From assembly GCA_021030915.1 (NCBI GenBank), contig JAGEMR010000075.1:1-64000 (forward strand): 64,000 nucleotides of DNA, given 5' to 3'. The notes beneath the pieces were generated by a model. That model had not been told where the DNA came from. It saw only the letters and a list, made by a program, of their open reading frames with translations, and searched no databases. The position numbers were made by a program, and so were the translations under genes. Source of the stretch: Astrothelium macrocarpum. Its lineage: Eukaryota > Ascomycota > Dothideomycetes > Trypetheliales > Trypetheliaceae. Of this stretch, positions 21,331 through 32,100 are shown piece after piece. Each line of letters begins with the position of its first letter. Position 1 is the first letter of the stretch.

Positions 21331-22339
21331 TCACAAAGACTTTAGCTTATTCAGATAAGTAGTGCCTGTCGTTGTCAACTCTCCCGTTGTGCTATTTATT
21401 AGCGGCCACACTGTGCCAAGGCCTTCGCCGTTGCTTGCGCCAAACGCAATGACACTTGCGTTGGCCTGAAAGAAATCCACTACATCGCTGATGAATTGAT
21501 CAATCTCGGTCTGATTCGTGCATGGAACAAAGCCGTTCACATCATCCACACACGCAAATTCCGACACCCAGATTGGTTTGCCATATTTCACCCAGTAGTA
21601 CCCCACGTCCTGCATCACCCCATTAATGCTGTTTTTGTTGACATGAATCGAGGTGTACCCCCAGTCTGCATCAAGAATTGACTTGCCGGTCGATGCGTTG
21701 ATCGAGAAGGGTGTCAACCAGTCCTCGTTGTATTGCTTGCACATAGAGGGTGATCCTAATAGGGTGCCTTTGGAGGCGAGCGGTGCAAGCTTTTCATTCC
21801 AGACAGACGTTCCGTCAGCAGTAGTCATATCACTGCTGGCAGGACAGTTGCAATCGGGCTCGTAAAAGCCGAACATGAAATCTGGTGTAGTGGTGATATT
21901 ATCGAAGGCAGACATGCGCTCTGCATCGCCAGAACCGCAACTCACGCCATCACCCCAGAGCTAGTAAAACATGTTACTTGGAATCGGCTAGAGCATGGGA
22001 CATAATGCGGGTCGAACTAACCATAGGAATACCCTTTACCCCATCCGAGTCCGATGTGGTAGGGGTATAGTCAGAGTACCAACTAATATATGTGCTGAGG
22101 TCTTTGAAAGCTTGCTGAGAAGTGATGCCCACATATCCGGAAAGACCAGCCTTGAACGGGAGAGGACTGGCAGTGCTAGTAGTAGAGGCCCTTGTTCTCA
22201 AGGGAATAGCATCGGTAACTGCTGTCACTATTGTTGAAGACTCTGCCGCAGCTCGCAAAGACAAAGCAAGTGCGTCGCTACTAACAGCAAGCGCTGCAAA
22301 GGCACATAACACAGACTTCGGAGCAAAAGCGGTCTTCAT
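21331..22339 (-). CDS. Secreted GH128-type (Asl1-like) glycoside hydrolase, 315 aa
   Basis: Exon 22339-22022, intron 22021-21961 (61 bp, GTTAGT...TACTAG), exon 21960-21331; phase 0. The signal peptide MKTAFAPKSVLCAFAALAVSSDALA is followed by a short Ser/Thr linker. The catalytic domain begins FKAGLSGYVGITSQQAF. LWGDGVSCGSGDAERM spans the splice, then FMFGFYEPDCNCPASSDMT, and WVSEFAC, which carries the likely catalytic Glu of this barrel family. Members of GH128 cleave beta-1,3-glucan, so a wall-remodelling or glucan-degrading role is likely. The sequence resembles the fungal DUF-type 'glycosyl hydrolase catalytic core' proteins. The upstream frame (to 22531) lacks signal-peptide character, so I start at 22339. 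Confidence 0.87.
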
Positions 22340-23099
22340 TGTGTACAGGTTTAAGGTTTCAATAGGAACACGAAAACAGACACACGCTCTCCAAAAAAAA
22401 ATAGTAATAGGAATAGCAGAAGGAGAGCGTCTTACAAAGACGGCATGAAAGACGACGCGATAAAAGAGTGAACGAATCTGACAGATCCTTGATAACGTAG
22501 GAATCGCATAGGAATAGAATGAAGCAAGCAAGGCTTACCTTACGAAGCTTTTTGAACGAGGACCAAATTACTACAACGCTCCACACCACCTACATGAAGA
22601 CCAACTCCGGGAGCCTTGTATCAAAACTCGAGTCACCGGCATGTTGGGTGGGTAAGGAGTAAAGGTCAATTTCAGTGTTCGGGGCCCAGAGGCGAGTGGC
22701 TTGTTTCAAAAACAAGTCCTTCGGGAATGGTTAGCAACCGCACCGGCACTCGGCTCCCGGGGTCGCGCTTTCTACCGCAAAAGAAACCCATACCCACGAA
22801 AAGCTCTGACCTCAGAGTTAGATCTGAGCAAAGCTGAGACCACTCATCAGGAGACGTGGGTGCACTTCCGTGGGGGTGCAGTAAGAATGTAATTTCGGAG
22901 ATGATCCCGCGTTGGCCCACCTACAGATTTTCTCCAATCGGATGTATCAACTTCATAAATTTTGTCTCACACATTGAAAATCTTTGCCATCCAATTTTTG
23001 GGGGTAACAATGATACAAAAAATGGAACATGAAAGTTTCGTGAAGGTCTTCAATGATTTTGGGTCTGCGCGGGCGGATAACATGATATCACCTCCGTTT
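22340..23099. other. Intergenic, promoter side of the GH128 gene
   Basis: An A-rich tract at 22390-22400 and short frames only. The 82-codon minus frame at 22672-22920 could be the worn continuation of the transposon scrap to its right, but I see no transposase motif in it. Confidence 0.35.
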
Positions 23100-23549
23100 C
23101 TTGCTGCACCACAATCAAGCCTCTTCTGTTCCATCTTCTTCGTCAATCCAGGCTTTCCTCATCGGCTTCATCTTCCAGAATCTTGCTTTGCGAAATATTT
23201 TCCATATAGTAATGGATAAAGTCGAGTAGCTTTTGCTATTAAGCTCACCAGCAATTTGAGCTCATGTCTTTTCTCGTCAATATCGATCGCGACGAACCTT
23301 AGTTTTGATCCTATCCACCATCTCAGTCTGATCCTTAAGAGAACGACCTGGTTGTGAATCATCTATGAGGTGAATGTCCTTGATTGCAAGTGGCCGAATT
23401 GCAGGATCGAAACCACGTCTAATAGCGCGAGCGTAAATCTCGTTGATTGTACACGTCGGAACATCGGTGAGAAAGTGTACTTCTCTCGTTGTTTTGCCCG
23501 TAGCCTTCAAAGAAACAATAGCGCCGCATAGAGCAAGGTCGTGATGCAT
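23100..23549 (-). pseudogene. Tc1/mariner-type transposase remnant (N-terminal HTH part)
   Basis: From 23549 the minus strand reads a helix-turn-helix-like segment (ATGKTTREVHFLTDVPTCTI, NEIYARAIRRGFDPA) and then RPLAIKDIHLIDDSQPGR, KIKTKVRRDRY-type sequence. After an in-frame TGA it continues REKT-stop-AQIAGELNSKSYSTLSITIWKIFRKARFWKMKP. This is the pattern of fungal Tc1/mariner transposases, which normally read RRDRYGREKTCAxIAxEL and end in RKAGFxKxKPxRKPGL. Three stops are visible and the DDE catalytic part is absent. I found no terminal repeats. Confidence 0.65.
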
Positions 23550-23958
23550 TTTGAGTTAAAAGATGGAGGAGATGGCGAAATTAATTGGTGTTGAGATTTG
23601 TGGATATTTGGAGCATAGAATTTAGTAGTAAATTTGGTGTGGAGCTAATGTGACGCTAATGAGCCGCTATGATTTGGCGCGGGCGTAAACTTTCTGGATG
23701 CACCTCCGTATTTGATGGAACTATTTCAAATGAGGGCTAGCCGTTATCGAGAATCTCATAGCATTCCGGTAGAGCAATCCCCATTGGGGGGTCTAATCTG
23801 AGATACTCAAGAAATTATTACTATAGGTCTTTCGTTTTGCTGGTTTTAGACTTGGGAAATGATTATATTAAGGTATCTAGCTCAATGATCCCCAGTGTAG
23901 GACCAAAATATTCTTAGCGGTCGCCGTGTAAGTCCTACTACTTCGCATTTCTACAGCA
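23550..23958. other. Intergenic, nothing recognised
   Basis: This is the 3' flank of the GH31 gene. It probably includes the outer end of the mariner scrap, without clear boundaries. Confidence 0.35.
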
Positions 23959-26217
23959 TCAAAACACATTACCAGAGAAAATATCTGCTCGGCTGCCTAA
24001 ATGAAATACTGGAATGTGCTCCACAGGCGTGGGGACTGTCACTGTCTGACCTCCTGCATACGTTTCGTTTGTCCACCAATATGTCCAAGGCTTGGTACCA
24101 TTCCCGCTGCCTGTCTGCGGAAGATACACTGACCACGATGTGACATTCGGTAGTGTGACGGGCGTGACCATCAAATGTGGGCCAAACATGTACTGTTGTG
24201 TCGTCACGTTAGTGTTCACAGCCGTCATTTGGTTAATGGCTAGGTCCGTAAGACTAAAGTCCATGAACAAGGGTCTCATGATCATGCGGCCGGTCAGATG
24301 GAACTGATTGAAGATAGCCTTGAGGTACGGTGCGAGCTGATAGCGGAGATTGATGTAGGATGCGATGATGGGGGTATTTGAAGCACCGTATACCCAAGGT
24401 TCGTTATTACACGTGTACGCGTCCTGAAAGTAGCACGCACGCGATCCGTGATTCCTCATGAATGGAAGGAAAGTCGCCCATTGCAACCAACGAACGTAAA
24501 GTTGCTGATACTGTGGCTCGTCAATATTATTGCTCCAGTATACGGTTGGGTCAGCCTGGAATCCACCGGCATCGAGTGTCCACCAGCCAAATCCAGTTGA
24601 TGCGGCCGAGAGACCGCTTGCAACTTCTGCGCTGATGGTTTCCCAGACTGCAGTAGTATCCCCTGACCAAATCATGCTACAAAAGCGTTGCGAGCCGATG
24701 TAGCCGGAACGACTAAGAGACAAATATTCGCAAGGTTCTCCCTGATTAGAATTCGTAACGTTACGGAGGCCTTCCTCGATCGCTGCTTGGTGTGCCCAAG
24801 GATACAGCTTCCCAGCACTCATTTGAGTTCCTGCAGCGTACAGAACATCTGGTAATGCGAATGGAAGTGACTGAATATAATTGCTTTGACCATTGTTCTC
24901 ATAGGCCTCACCGAGAGCTCCACCATCGGCTTGGTCGATCCAGAAATTGTGGATGCCCTGTTCGTAATAGTTTCTTCGTAAATTGTCCCATAAGAAAGCA
25001 CGGGCGCGAGGGTTAGTAGCATCATAGTTGCGGATATAAGAACCATTCCAAGAATCGGTAGTTCCTGGGCCAGAACGAGTTGCAGACAGAAGACCATATT
25101 GTTGAAGTTCTGCGTAATTTACGCTCGCATCTTCGACACTGGGCCAAAGGGATGCCATCATTTCCGCACCGGTAAGATTCTTGACATACTCTGTCATGTA
25201 GGGAATGTCTGGCCAGAGATCTGCCTGGAGTGCCCAGTCACCTTGGTGAGCCCAAGATTGATAGTCGATGACAATCAGAGAGACAGGTATTTTGTATTTG
25301 ACAAAATTTTGGGCTAGCAAAAGAATCTCGGTTTGATTCTCGTACCGCAGTTTGGAGTGGAGGTAGCCAAGAGAAAAGCTGGGTGGTTCGGGTGCACGGC
25401 CAGTCAAAGCTGTGAGTCTTTGCTGCAAAGTGTCATAGTCACCAACTGGTGCACTCATGATAACATAGTCGACGACGGTGGTGGATGCAGATGTGATCCT
25501 ATTCCTCAAGGTCCCGAATTCCATGCGTCCTTGGGCTGCAGAATTCCAAACAAATCCATAACCTCTGCTGCTCATGAACACTGGCGTTGGAATGTGAGTG
25601 TTGAAATTAACCATGTCTATAACTGAACCCTTCTTGTTCACCAAGTGGTCTTGCTGAGTACCAGTGCCGTAAATTTGCTCGTCTGGTCCCGTACTCCATG
25701 AGAATTCGGCACTGAATTCATAACCTGGTCCAGGCCAGTAGTAATATCTAGGGTTCATCGATTTGAGTGGGCGGTATTCAGTGGTGAGCAAGGTTTCAGA
25801 TCCATTTGTCTCCACGCGATAGAACGCTAAGCGATAATTACCACCGGCAGTATCCCCAGCATCACCAAAGGTTTTGACAATAGTGTTGCCATTACGCAAA
25901 GCAACAAAATGGCTGCCATTGACGGTGGTATCGTAACTCATGCCTACTGGCTTGCCATTTTCAGGTCCTTCCAGAGGTGGATCGTAAAGGAAGCTGATTT
26001 GATTGGGGTCGGGAGCCCTGAATGGCCACGCTCGAACGCGAAATCCATCATATCCAAACGGTTGAACAAGAAGCGTCTCAAATCCGTGGGTCATATAAAA
26101 CCCCGTAGAATTTGGGGCGAAGTAGCCTGGTGGTGCCCCAGTTCCATTCTGAGCAAAAGCAGCGCTCCAGATGCTAGCAGTCGCAACCAAGCCTGTCAAA
26201 ATCCGCTGAATACCCAT
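23959..26217 (-). CDS. Secreted GH31 glycoside hydrolase, single exon, 752 aa
   Basis: A signal peptide (MGIQRILTGLVATASIWSAAFA) is followed by a galactose-mutarotase-like N-terminal domain, then the GH31 barrel. SLGYLHSKLRYENQTEI and VSLIVIDYQSWAHQGDW belong to the substrate-binding loops. The nucleophile Asp lies in FWIDQADGG and the general acid Asp in MIWSGDTTAVWETI. A C-terminal beta domain ends at GNVF. GH31 includes alpha-glucosidases, alpha-xylosidases and related exo-enzymes. WIDQADGG and the loop after it differ from classical alpha-glucosidase WIDMNE, so an alpha-xylosidase or other specificity is more likely than maltase; I cannot decide. No intron is needed. It shares strand and secretion with the GH35 and GH128 genes. 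Confidence 0.92.
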   Translation of the reverse strand: MGIQRILTGLVATASIWSAAFAQNGTGAPPGYFAPNSTGFYMTHGFETLLVQPFGYDGFRVRAWPFRAPDPNQISFLYDPPLEGPENGKPVGMSYDTTVNGSHFVALRNGNTIVKTFGDAGDTAGGNYRLAFYRVETNGSETLLTTEYRPLKSMNPRYYYWPGPGYEFSAEFSWSTGPDEQIYGTGTQQDHLVNKKGSVIDMVNFNTHIPTPVFMSSRGYGFVWNSAAQGRMEFGTLRNRITSASTTVVDYVIMSAPVGDYDTLQQRLTALTGRAPEPPSFSLGYLHSKLRYENQTEILLLAQNFVKYKIPVSLIVIDYQSWAHQGDWALQADLWPDIPYMTEYVKNLTGAEMMASLWPSVEDASVNYAELQQYGLLSATRSGPGTTDSWNGSYIRNYDATNPRARAFLWDNLRRNYYEQGIHNFWIDQADGGALGEAYENNGQSNYIQSLPFALPDVLYAAGTQMSAGKLYPWAHQAAIEEGLRNVTNSNQGEPCEYLSLSRSGYIGSQRFCSMIWSGDTTAVWETISAEVASGLSAASTGFGWWTLDAGGFQADPTVYWSNNIDEPQYQQLYVRWLQWATFLPFMRNHGSRACYFQDAYTCNNEPWVYGASNTPIIASYINLRYQLAPYLKAIFNQFHLTGRMIMRPLFMDFSLTDLAINQMTAVNTNVTTQQYMFGPHLMVTPVTLPNVTSWSVYLPQTGSGNGTKPWTYWWTNETYAGGQTVTVPTPVEHIPVFHLGSRADIFSGNVF

Positions 26218-28067
26218 TCTGTCGGATCTTTTGACGCTGCAGGAACGGGCAAGTACCTTCGTATTTCCAACAGTCTCGCGGCTCCGAAGCAGACATACTT
26301 CCTGGGCAGAGCCATTTTATACCGTTGTACAGGCTCCACTCAATGTTTAGGCTAAGTAAGATGCATCTTACAAGGTCAAAATCTGATCGAGATGCAAAGA
26401 CTGGGAACGCTGCGTGGTGCAAATTGACCGATTACTCGGTAATTGCTTCTCCGCGTAGGTCTGTAATACGTCCATGAGGGGCATTGGGGTGGGGTTTGCG
26501 GTGAAAAAAACTGCGGGGGAATTGTACCTGCGTCGAGAGCTCCAGAGCTCAAGCATTTTAGGGAAAATTAAGAAGCTTGGAGGTGCACAATTGGTGGAAG
26601 AAAAACGGTGGACCAGGAATCTCGGACGCCATTTAGCACTTGGTCCCTGTGACGTCAACGCTTGGGCCATGTGGCTGCATTTCGAAATTTCGATGGCTGA
26701 TCCTCATCAATCATTCAAGTTTTTCCTAACTCGTACAACGTCGAAGAAATTCATATGTGGAAGACAACACACATATCAAGCTTCATTTCCCAATCGATCT
26801 TGATCATTGTGAAAGGATCATTTTCTCTGGATGCCCATGGTATTCCTTGAAGCTCCAGCGACCTGGTTTCTATCCTTGCATACCTATCTTGAAGTGCGGG
26901 GAACAAGGTTTTCCCCGTCGTTCGGTGACAAGAGTTGGCAATTTAGACTCCTCAATCTATTGATAGCTTTCCATTAGTGATATTACTAAACAAATGTTAG
27001 CGAATCTTCCAAGGTCAACTGAGTGAACAGAGGATCGATAAGCAGGGGAAAAGCCCCATACCCTGCCTCAATCATTTCCGGTCGAATTCACTAGGGATCA
27101 TTCTTGGAACGAATATACATTGCGTACTAAAATATTCAAGCCTTGATTCGAATATTGAAGATCTTTTGGGCTATGTGGACCAGTGGTAGTTTAGGACGCC
27201 TTAGGTGTGACTGTTCTCGCGTGATTAGGATAGACAAAGGGGATAGAGGACTAATGGACAATAACCAGAAGAAATTGCCAGGTTTCTTCCATGTAATGAC
27301 AGCAGAAACGATGGCATCGGTTCTACGCAACGTGTTCGATGATATCCAGTCTGGCTTGATAGGCCAAAGGCAATGGGCGTATCTGTCTCTGTTGCCGAGA
27401 TTCGCCATTTATTGGTCGAGGTTTTGAAAGCCTATGAAAGCCTGACAAATCTGTCTACAACATCTTGACTCACGCCTTATAAGGAGACTAGATTTCAAGA
27501 AACCCCAACAGATTACATCGACAGTGGTCCAATATGTTATCTGAGTCAAGATAATCGGAGACATTATTCTGAATACAACAGCATTGTCTGGAAAATACCC
27601 TCGAACATTTATCTACACATCCGTGGCCCAGCTCTTCACGTGATGCACGAGATTTTCTTTGCTTGGTTTGTTGATTGCGAAGTTGTTATATCCACTTTGC
27701 TCTTCAGCTTGAAGAAATGGAATTTGCCATCTAGCACTTGGAGGACGTCATCGTTACAATTACAGCGATGGCGAGGCGAACCACCATATGCTTACCAGTT
27801 CGTGGCCAATAGCCAACTTCCCTACATCGAATACATTCTTGGAACGTTTATGCTTGGGAGCGTGGTCGTGACGGAAATCACCGATATGATGGATAGGCTA
27901 ATTTGGCGACGAAGCTACCTGCGCCCCGTCACATGAAGCACTGCTGATTCTTGCATAACAGATGATGAAATTTGCTAATAGCCGTAAATGTACACAATAG
28001 ACAATATTTCCCCACGGTTCTGGTTCTCGGGTCATGGAGTTCTTGTACTGCTTCTTTCAGATTCATT
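26218..28067. other. Gene-poor 1.85 kb
   Basis: Frames of 65-110 codons (plus 26474-26803, 27143-27427, 27640-27936) show no family motifs and no joinable splice pattern that I could find. The left 300 bp should be the GH31 promoter. Confidence 0.35.
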
Positions 28068-29165
28068 CTAAACCTTTATCGGGTGCTTCCTCATTCCAAT
28101 CTTCACCGGTTCGAAACCATGAGTTCCATGTTCATGCACAGGACTTGAAAGGCTTTTCGAAATGTCCATAATGCTGTCTAGATCCTCGTTTGGCGTTCGG
28201 CCTAAACCGCACTCTGTAGCAACGCCAAATTCAGGGCATACTGTCTTCGCAGTCTTGATTCTCTGTTTGGTACCAGACTCATCATGCGCATGCACAACTC
28301 CAAGAAACAATTTCGCATCGCCAATATCGAGTTTCCTCAATGGTTCAAAATATGTTGCATCTGTTCTGCTCTTCGGAACTGGCATGTGAAACCACTTGAT
28401 GGCATGCTTTGGTTCAACACGTCTTGTGATTTCATTTGCAATGTTCACCATATCTTTTGTGTCCTGGGGATCAAGATAATGCTTGTGGTCTATATCGCCA
28501 TAACAGAGATGATAGCCCAACCAGACATTCTTATCGACCGCCAAGGAGATTTCCTCGATACGCGAATGGACATTCTCCCAGACGGAATCGAAATAGGGTT
28601 TGAAGAATGGAATGCGAATGCGACCATTGTCCCAGTCAACGAACGCGCAAGCAAACGGCAAGTCGAACTGAATGGCAAGATCTTCGGCAGGAATCTTGTC
28701 TTGGAGATTTCTGAGGCTCTCTAAAAGACGCTTACGGTACAGTGGCTCCACCTGCGCGATATAGGCGTGGTCCACGTGTGTCATACAGGCATCAACTGAG
28801 CCAGGAATACAAACTTGGAACCGCACGCCTTTAGGAATTACACCTTTCTCTCTTAGCTTGCAGAACGTCTTATAAGACTCGACGGCAGCCTTGTCGTACT
28901 TGGGCGAGCCGATGTCGTCCAAAGAGAATTCACGTGGTGGTGGATTTTCCAGGGGTTGGAAATTATTGTGCATCAATCCCAGTATCTCTTTGGGGAAGCA
29001 ATGTTGTTGCCACATCGTGAAATTCGCTCGATTACCAGTTTCGCCATCTGGAACGGTGATGAGATGGTTGCGCAGGGTCGACATGCATTTTGTCAGTGCC
29101 TCTTCCGTCGACGGGATGCATGTTGGCATGCTGCCAACTAAGTTGACACCGACGGGTTGGGTCAT
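28068..29165 (-). CDS. MetE/UROD-fold protein of unknown substrate, single exon, 365 aa
   Basis: The uninterrupted frame begins MTQPVGVNLVGSMPTCIPS and includes TVPDGETGNR, QFDLPFACAFVDWD, WLGYHLCYGDIDHKHYLDP, IKWFHMPVPKSRTDATYFEPL, LFLGVVHAHDESGT and FGVATECGLGRTP. The last two resemble the C-terminal strand-loop elements of cobalamin-independent methionine synthase (the VxxECGLG region). It therefore belongs to the UROD/MetE-like TIM-barrel proteins common in filamentous fungi, most of which have no assigned reaction. It is much shorter than MetE (about 760 aa) and has no N-terminal domain. No signal peptide or membrane segment is present. A methyl-transfer role is possible by fold only. 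Confidence 0.7.
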   Translation of the reverse strand: MTQPVGVNLVGSMPTCIPSTEEALTKCMSTLRNHLITVPDGETGNRANFTMWQQHCFPKEILGLMHNNFQPLENPPPREFSLDDIGSPKYDKAAVESYKTFCKLREKGVIPKGVRFQVCIPGSVDACMTHVDHAYIAQVEPLYRKRLLESLRNLQDKIPAEDLAIQFDLPFACAFVDWDNGRIRIPFFKPYFDSVWENVHSRIEEISLAVDKNVWLGYHLCYGDIDHKHYLDPQDTKDMVNIANEITRRVEPKHAIKWFHMPVPKSRTDATYFEPLRKLDIGDAKLFLGVVHAHDESGTKQRIKTAKTVCPEFGVATECGLGRTPNEDLDSIMDISKSLSSPVHEHGTHGFEPVKIGMRKHPIKV

Positions 29166-32100
29166 GGTGACAATCGCTCACAGAACCAAGGTAATGGATC
29201 ACTTCTGTCGTGGTCAACTGAAGTACGGTGCCTGAACCAAAGATGTGGTTGCTAGTGAAATGAAACACGACACCAATCCCTTGAAGAGGGATCTCATGCC
29301 CAACCTAATAAGTACTTCCCTCTGACCGGGTCCAGGGGCTCAAAAGGTCGGGGCGAATGAACCTGGCCTGCATCGACGAAAGTCTGACTGGTAGGGATTA
29401 GGGACATGGATAGGTCAGGTCAAGTGGAAGCTTTGGATTGCATATGTCTGGTGAGGTCAGTGAATGTGGGAAATGTAGTGAATTGAGGAAAGAATTGTCA
29501 ATCAAGAGCCGGAACAGGTTACACATGTACGAAGTTTGACAAGATCCTGCATACACATGACCTTGTTTCCGAAGCAGAGTTTCTTGTTTCTTCCCATTTT
29601 GGATAGCACAGCAGTGGGACCTGCCTCTGTTTCCATATCACATTCCTGCATACCCAGTCTATGCACATAAGCTCATTCATTATCAAAGCTTATCGTGGCA
29701 TAGTATTGAATCAATTAGAAGAAATGCTTAAACTTATGTTCAAATAGGCGGAGCACATTGCCGACGTGCCCTACCCGGATGCCGGATAGGATGCAAATGG
29801 CACGTCTACCTGCATCGTCGGCTCAAGGATTCTTGGTCATTCTTCGTACCATTTAACAGTACTCAAATTCACTTTCTGCACCATGTCTCTCACAGTTGGT
29901 AATCGGTCATCCAAGGCGTTGACATTGACGTATACGCTTTTTATGTGCAGCAACAGATGCACACGAGTTCAGCTAATTGGAACACGCCGTTTCAGCCTCT
30001 CGATTTGAAGTGGCGACTATCTCACGAAGACATAGTCCAAGATTAACCTTTGGGAACCCTTGAGAACAAGGATAGCTGCTTGCAGGTTCGACGGTTGAAA
30101 CTCGCCCGACAACCCTTGTACACCATGCTTGAACCCTTGCGGACGCTCCGGGGGCTTCGAATGCAAACCACGCGGATCCTTTCCAAGGTGAGCCGAGTCG
30201 CTGCAGCTACTGACGGCATCGTTATACTTCTCAACGTAAATGGTCCTTCGACGCGAGGCGAAGCTCCACACAGCGGTTCGAACCGCTGGAACAGGGATAA
30301 CCTTAAATGACCGCATAAATACACGTTGAGCATGCATGCTGCCTGGTCAACTTCTGTTCCTGTTGATAAAAGTTAAAGTCTATATCATACGACCCGGAGT
30401 GCGATTTTGGCAAGGAGCTAATGTAGTAAAATGCTCCGCTTGACAAGGCCCTCTTGCTTAAGTCATCCAACTCCAGAACCCGCTACGACTTGAGTACAAC
30501 TACACACATCACATTAGCGCACTTTGTGTTGGAGCGGATCGCCTAGAGCCACGGCATCTATGCAAGCCATTTAATACAGGTTTCACTTGATTTCCCAGTC
30601 AGAGTCTCCGTCAACGCTTGGAAATGAACCGACATTATACAAGGAGAAGCAGCTTCGGCTTCCACAGTCGCAACAGCTCGGAAGGTTGTGAAACTAATTA
30701 TTTCGAGAAATCAAGCAACGCTGAATTCAGGCTCGAACCGCACAGTTGCACGGACGCACGAATTTCGAAATGATGGTAAACCCTAACATAAGCTAGGCTT
30801 TATCGCTCACCACTCGGAAGTCGCTCTGCAAGTCAACAAGGAGACTTCATTTCACTAGAGCACCACAGAAGCACCAACGAAATCTTACGAGTTCAACATC
30901 CGAGATGGTCAACAGAAACACTGAGGCGGATAGAGCAACTGCGCAACCAACGGACTATGCCCAGGAGCTCAGACACATCCTCGTATCAGGTGTTCGTCCC
31001 GCATCTCTGACAGAGTAGTAATTCGCTTCTCTTCGTACTGTTCAAACTGAAATTTCATCCAATTGTCAAGCGTAGGAGCGAACAGAGGAGAAAAAGGAAA
31101 GGAAAGGGAGGGAAGGAAAAGGAAACTCCAAAACTGCATAGGATTAGCCTTGCGATCCCTGCAGCAGTGAGTGTAAATGAGAACTATCTCTAGGCTCAGT
31201 ACTCGTGATAATATTCGTTCCTCAGGCAGACATGCCCAACATTGTGCAACACCGGCTGTTAGCATGACAGACGGCACTATTAGTGACTAAGTGGCTGATT
31301 TGGAGTGTGGTTGCAATCCACAGGTTGTTCATACCAGATTTCATCAAGATAGAAGAAATAAATTAAATCAAAGGAAAGGCAGCTGCAGCGTGAGAAGGCG
31401 GGGTAGACTAGAACTTGATGACACATTTGCGCCAGGGATTACCCTACTCACGCCGCAGCTGTTCCCTTCTATGACTTTACGAAAATGTTACTTACAACCA
31501 AAATCTTCAACAGGCTTGGTAGCCATGCAGCTACGCATTTTGTTCAAACAGGGCGTTCCAGCTTTATTGGAAACATCCGGAATCAATTGGCTTCTCCTTA
31601 GAAGAACAAAAGGAATGTAAGACGGTCAAAAAAGGCAACACATCGAGATTTACAGAGGCGCAGGATGAACCCTTCAGGGTTGACAATCCAGCACGGCGAC
31701 GGGATATTTGGGCCTCTACGCCCTTAATCTTGGGCAGAAAATTTACGTGTTCACGCCAAACAATCTTCGGTATAGTCTTTCGGCAGGTTCCCCCTCCATC
31801 CGGCACTAATGCATTTTGACATATGCGCTGACATCTCGATTGGCAAGCTCCGAGTTGGGCGATCCGGCGCACCATCTGCCTTAGCTCCCGTTCGATCCAT
31901 GGCCATTGTCTGCAGCGCCAGGGAGTTCTCCCGACAGGCTTCCATTGAAATACAAGCACCTACCCAGTCTTTGCAGCAACGTGGTGAGCCTCGGCACTTG
32001 CGACTTCATTGCTAACTTCTAGACTTTGCCATGCAAGAGCGCGATCGGGAGCCAAGAGAGTTCGACATTGATGAAAGATGGTTCCGCGCGCCATGCCATG

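Noticed and set aside
30265..30295. tRNA gene suggested by GGTTCGAACC
   Set aside because: The palindrome leaves a 6-base loop rather than the 7-base T-loop, and no A box, anticodon arm or acceptor stem fits.
30715..30790. Minus-strand GGTTCGAGCC as a tRNA B box
   Set aside because: The flanking bases do not pair into a T-stem and no upstream A box is present.
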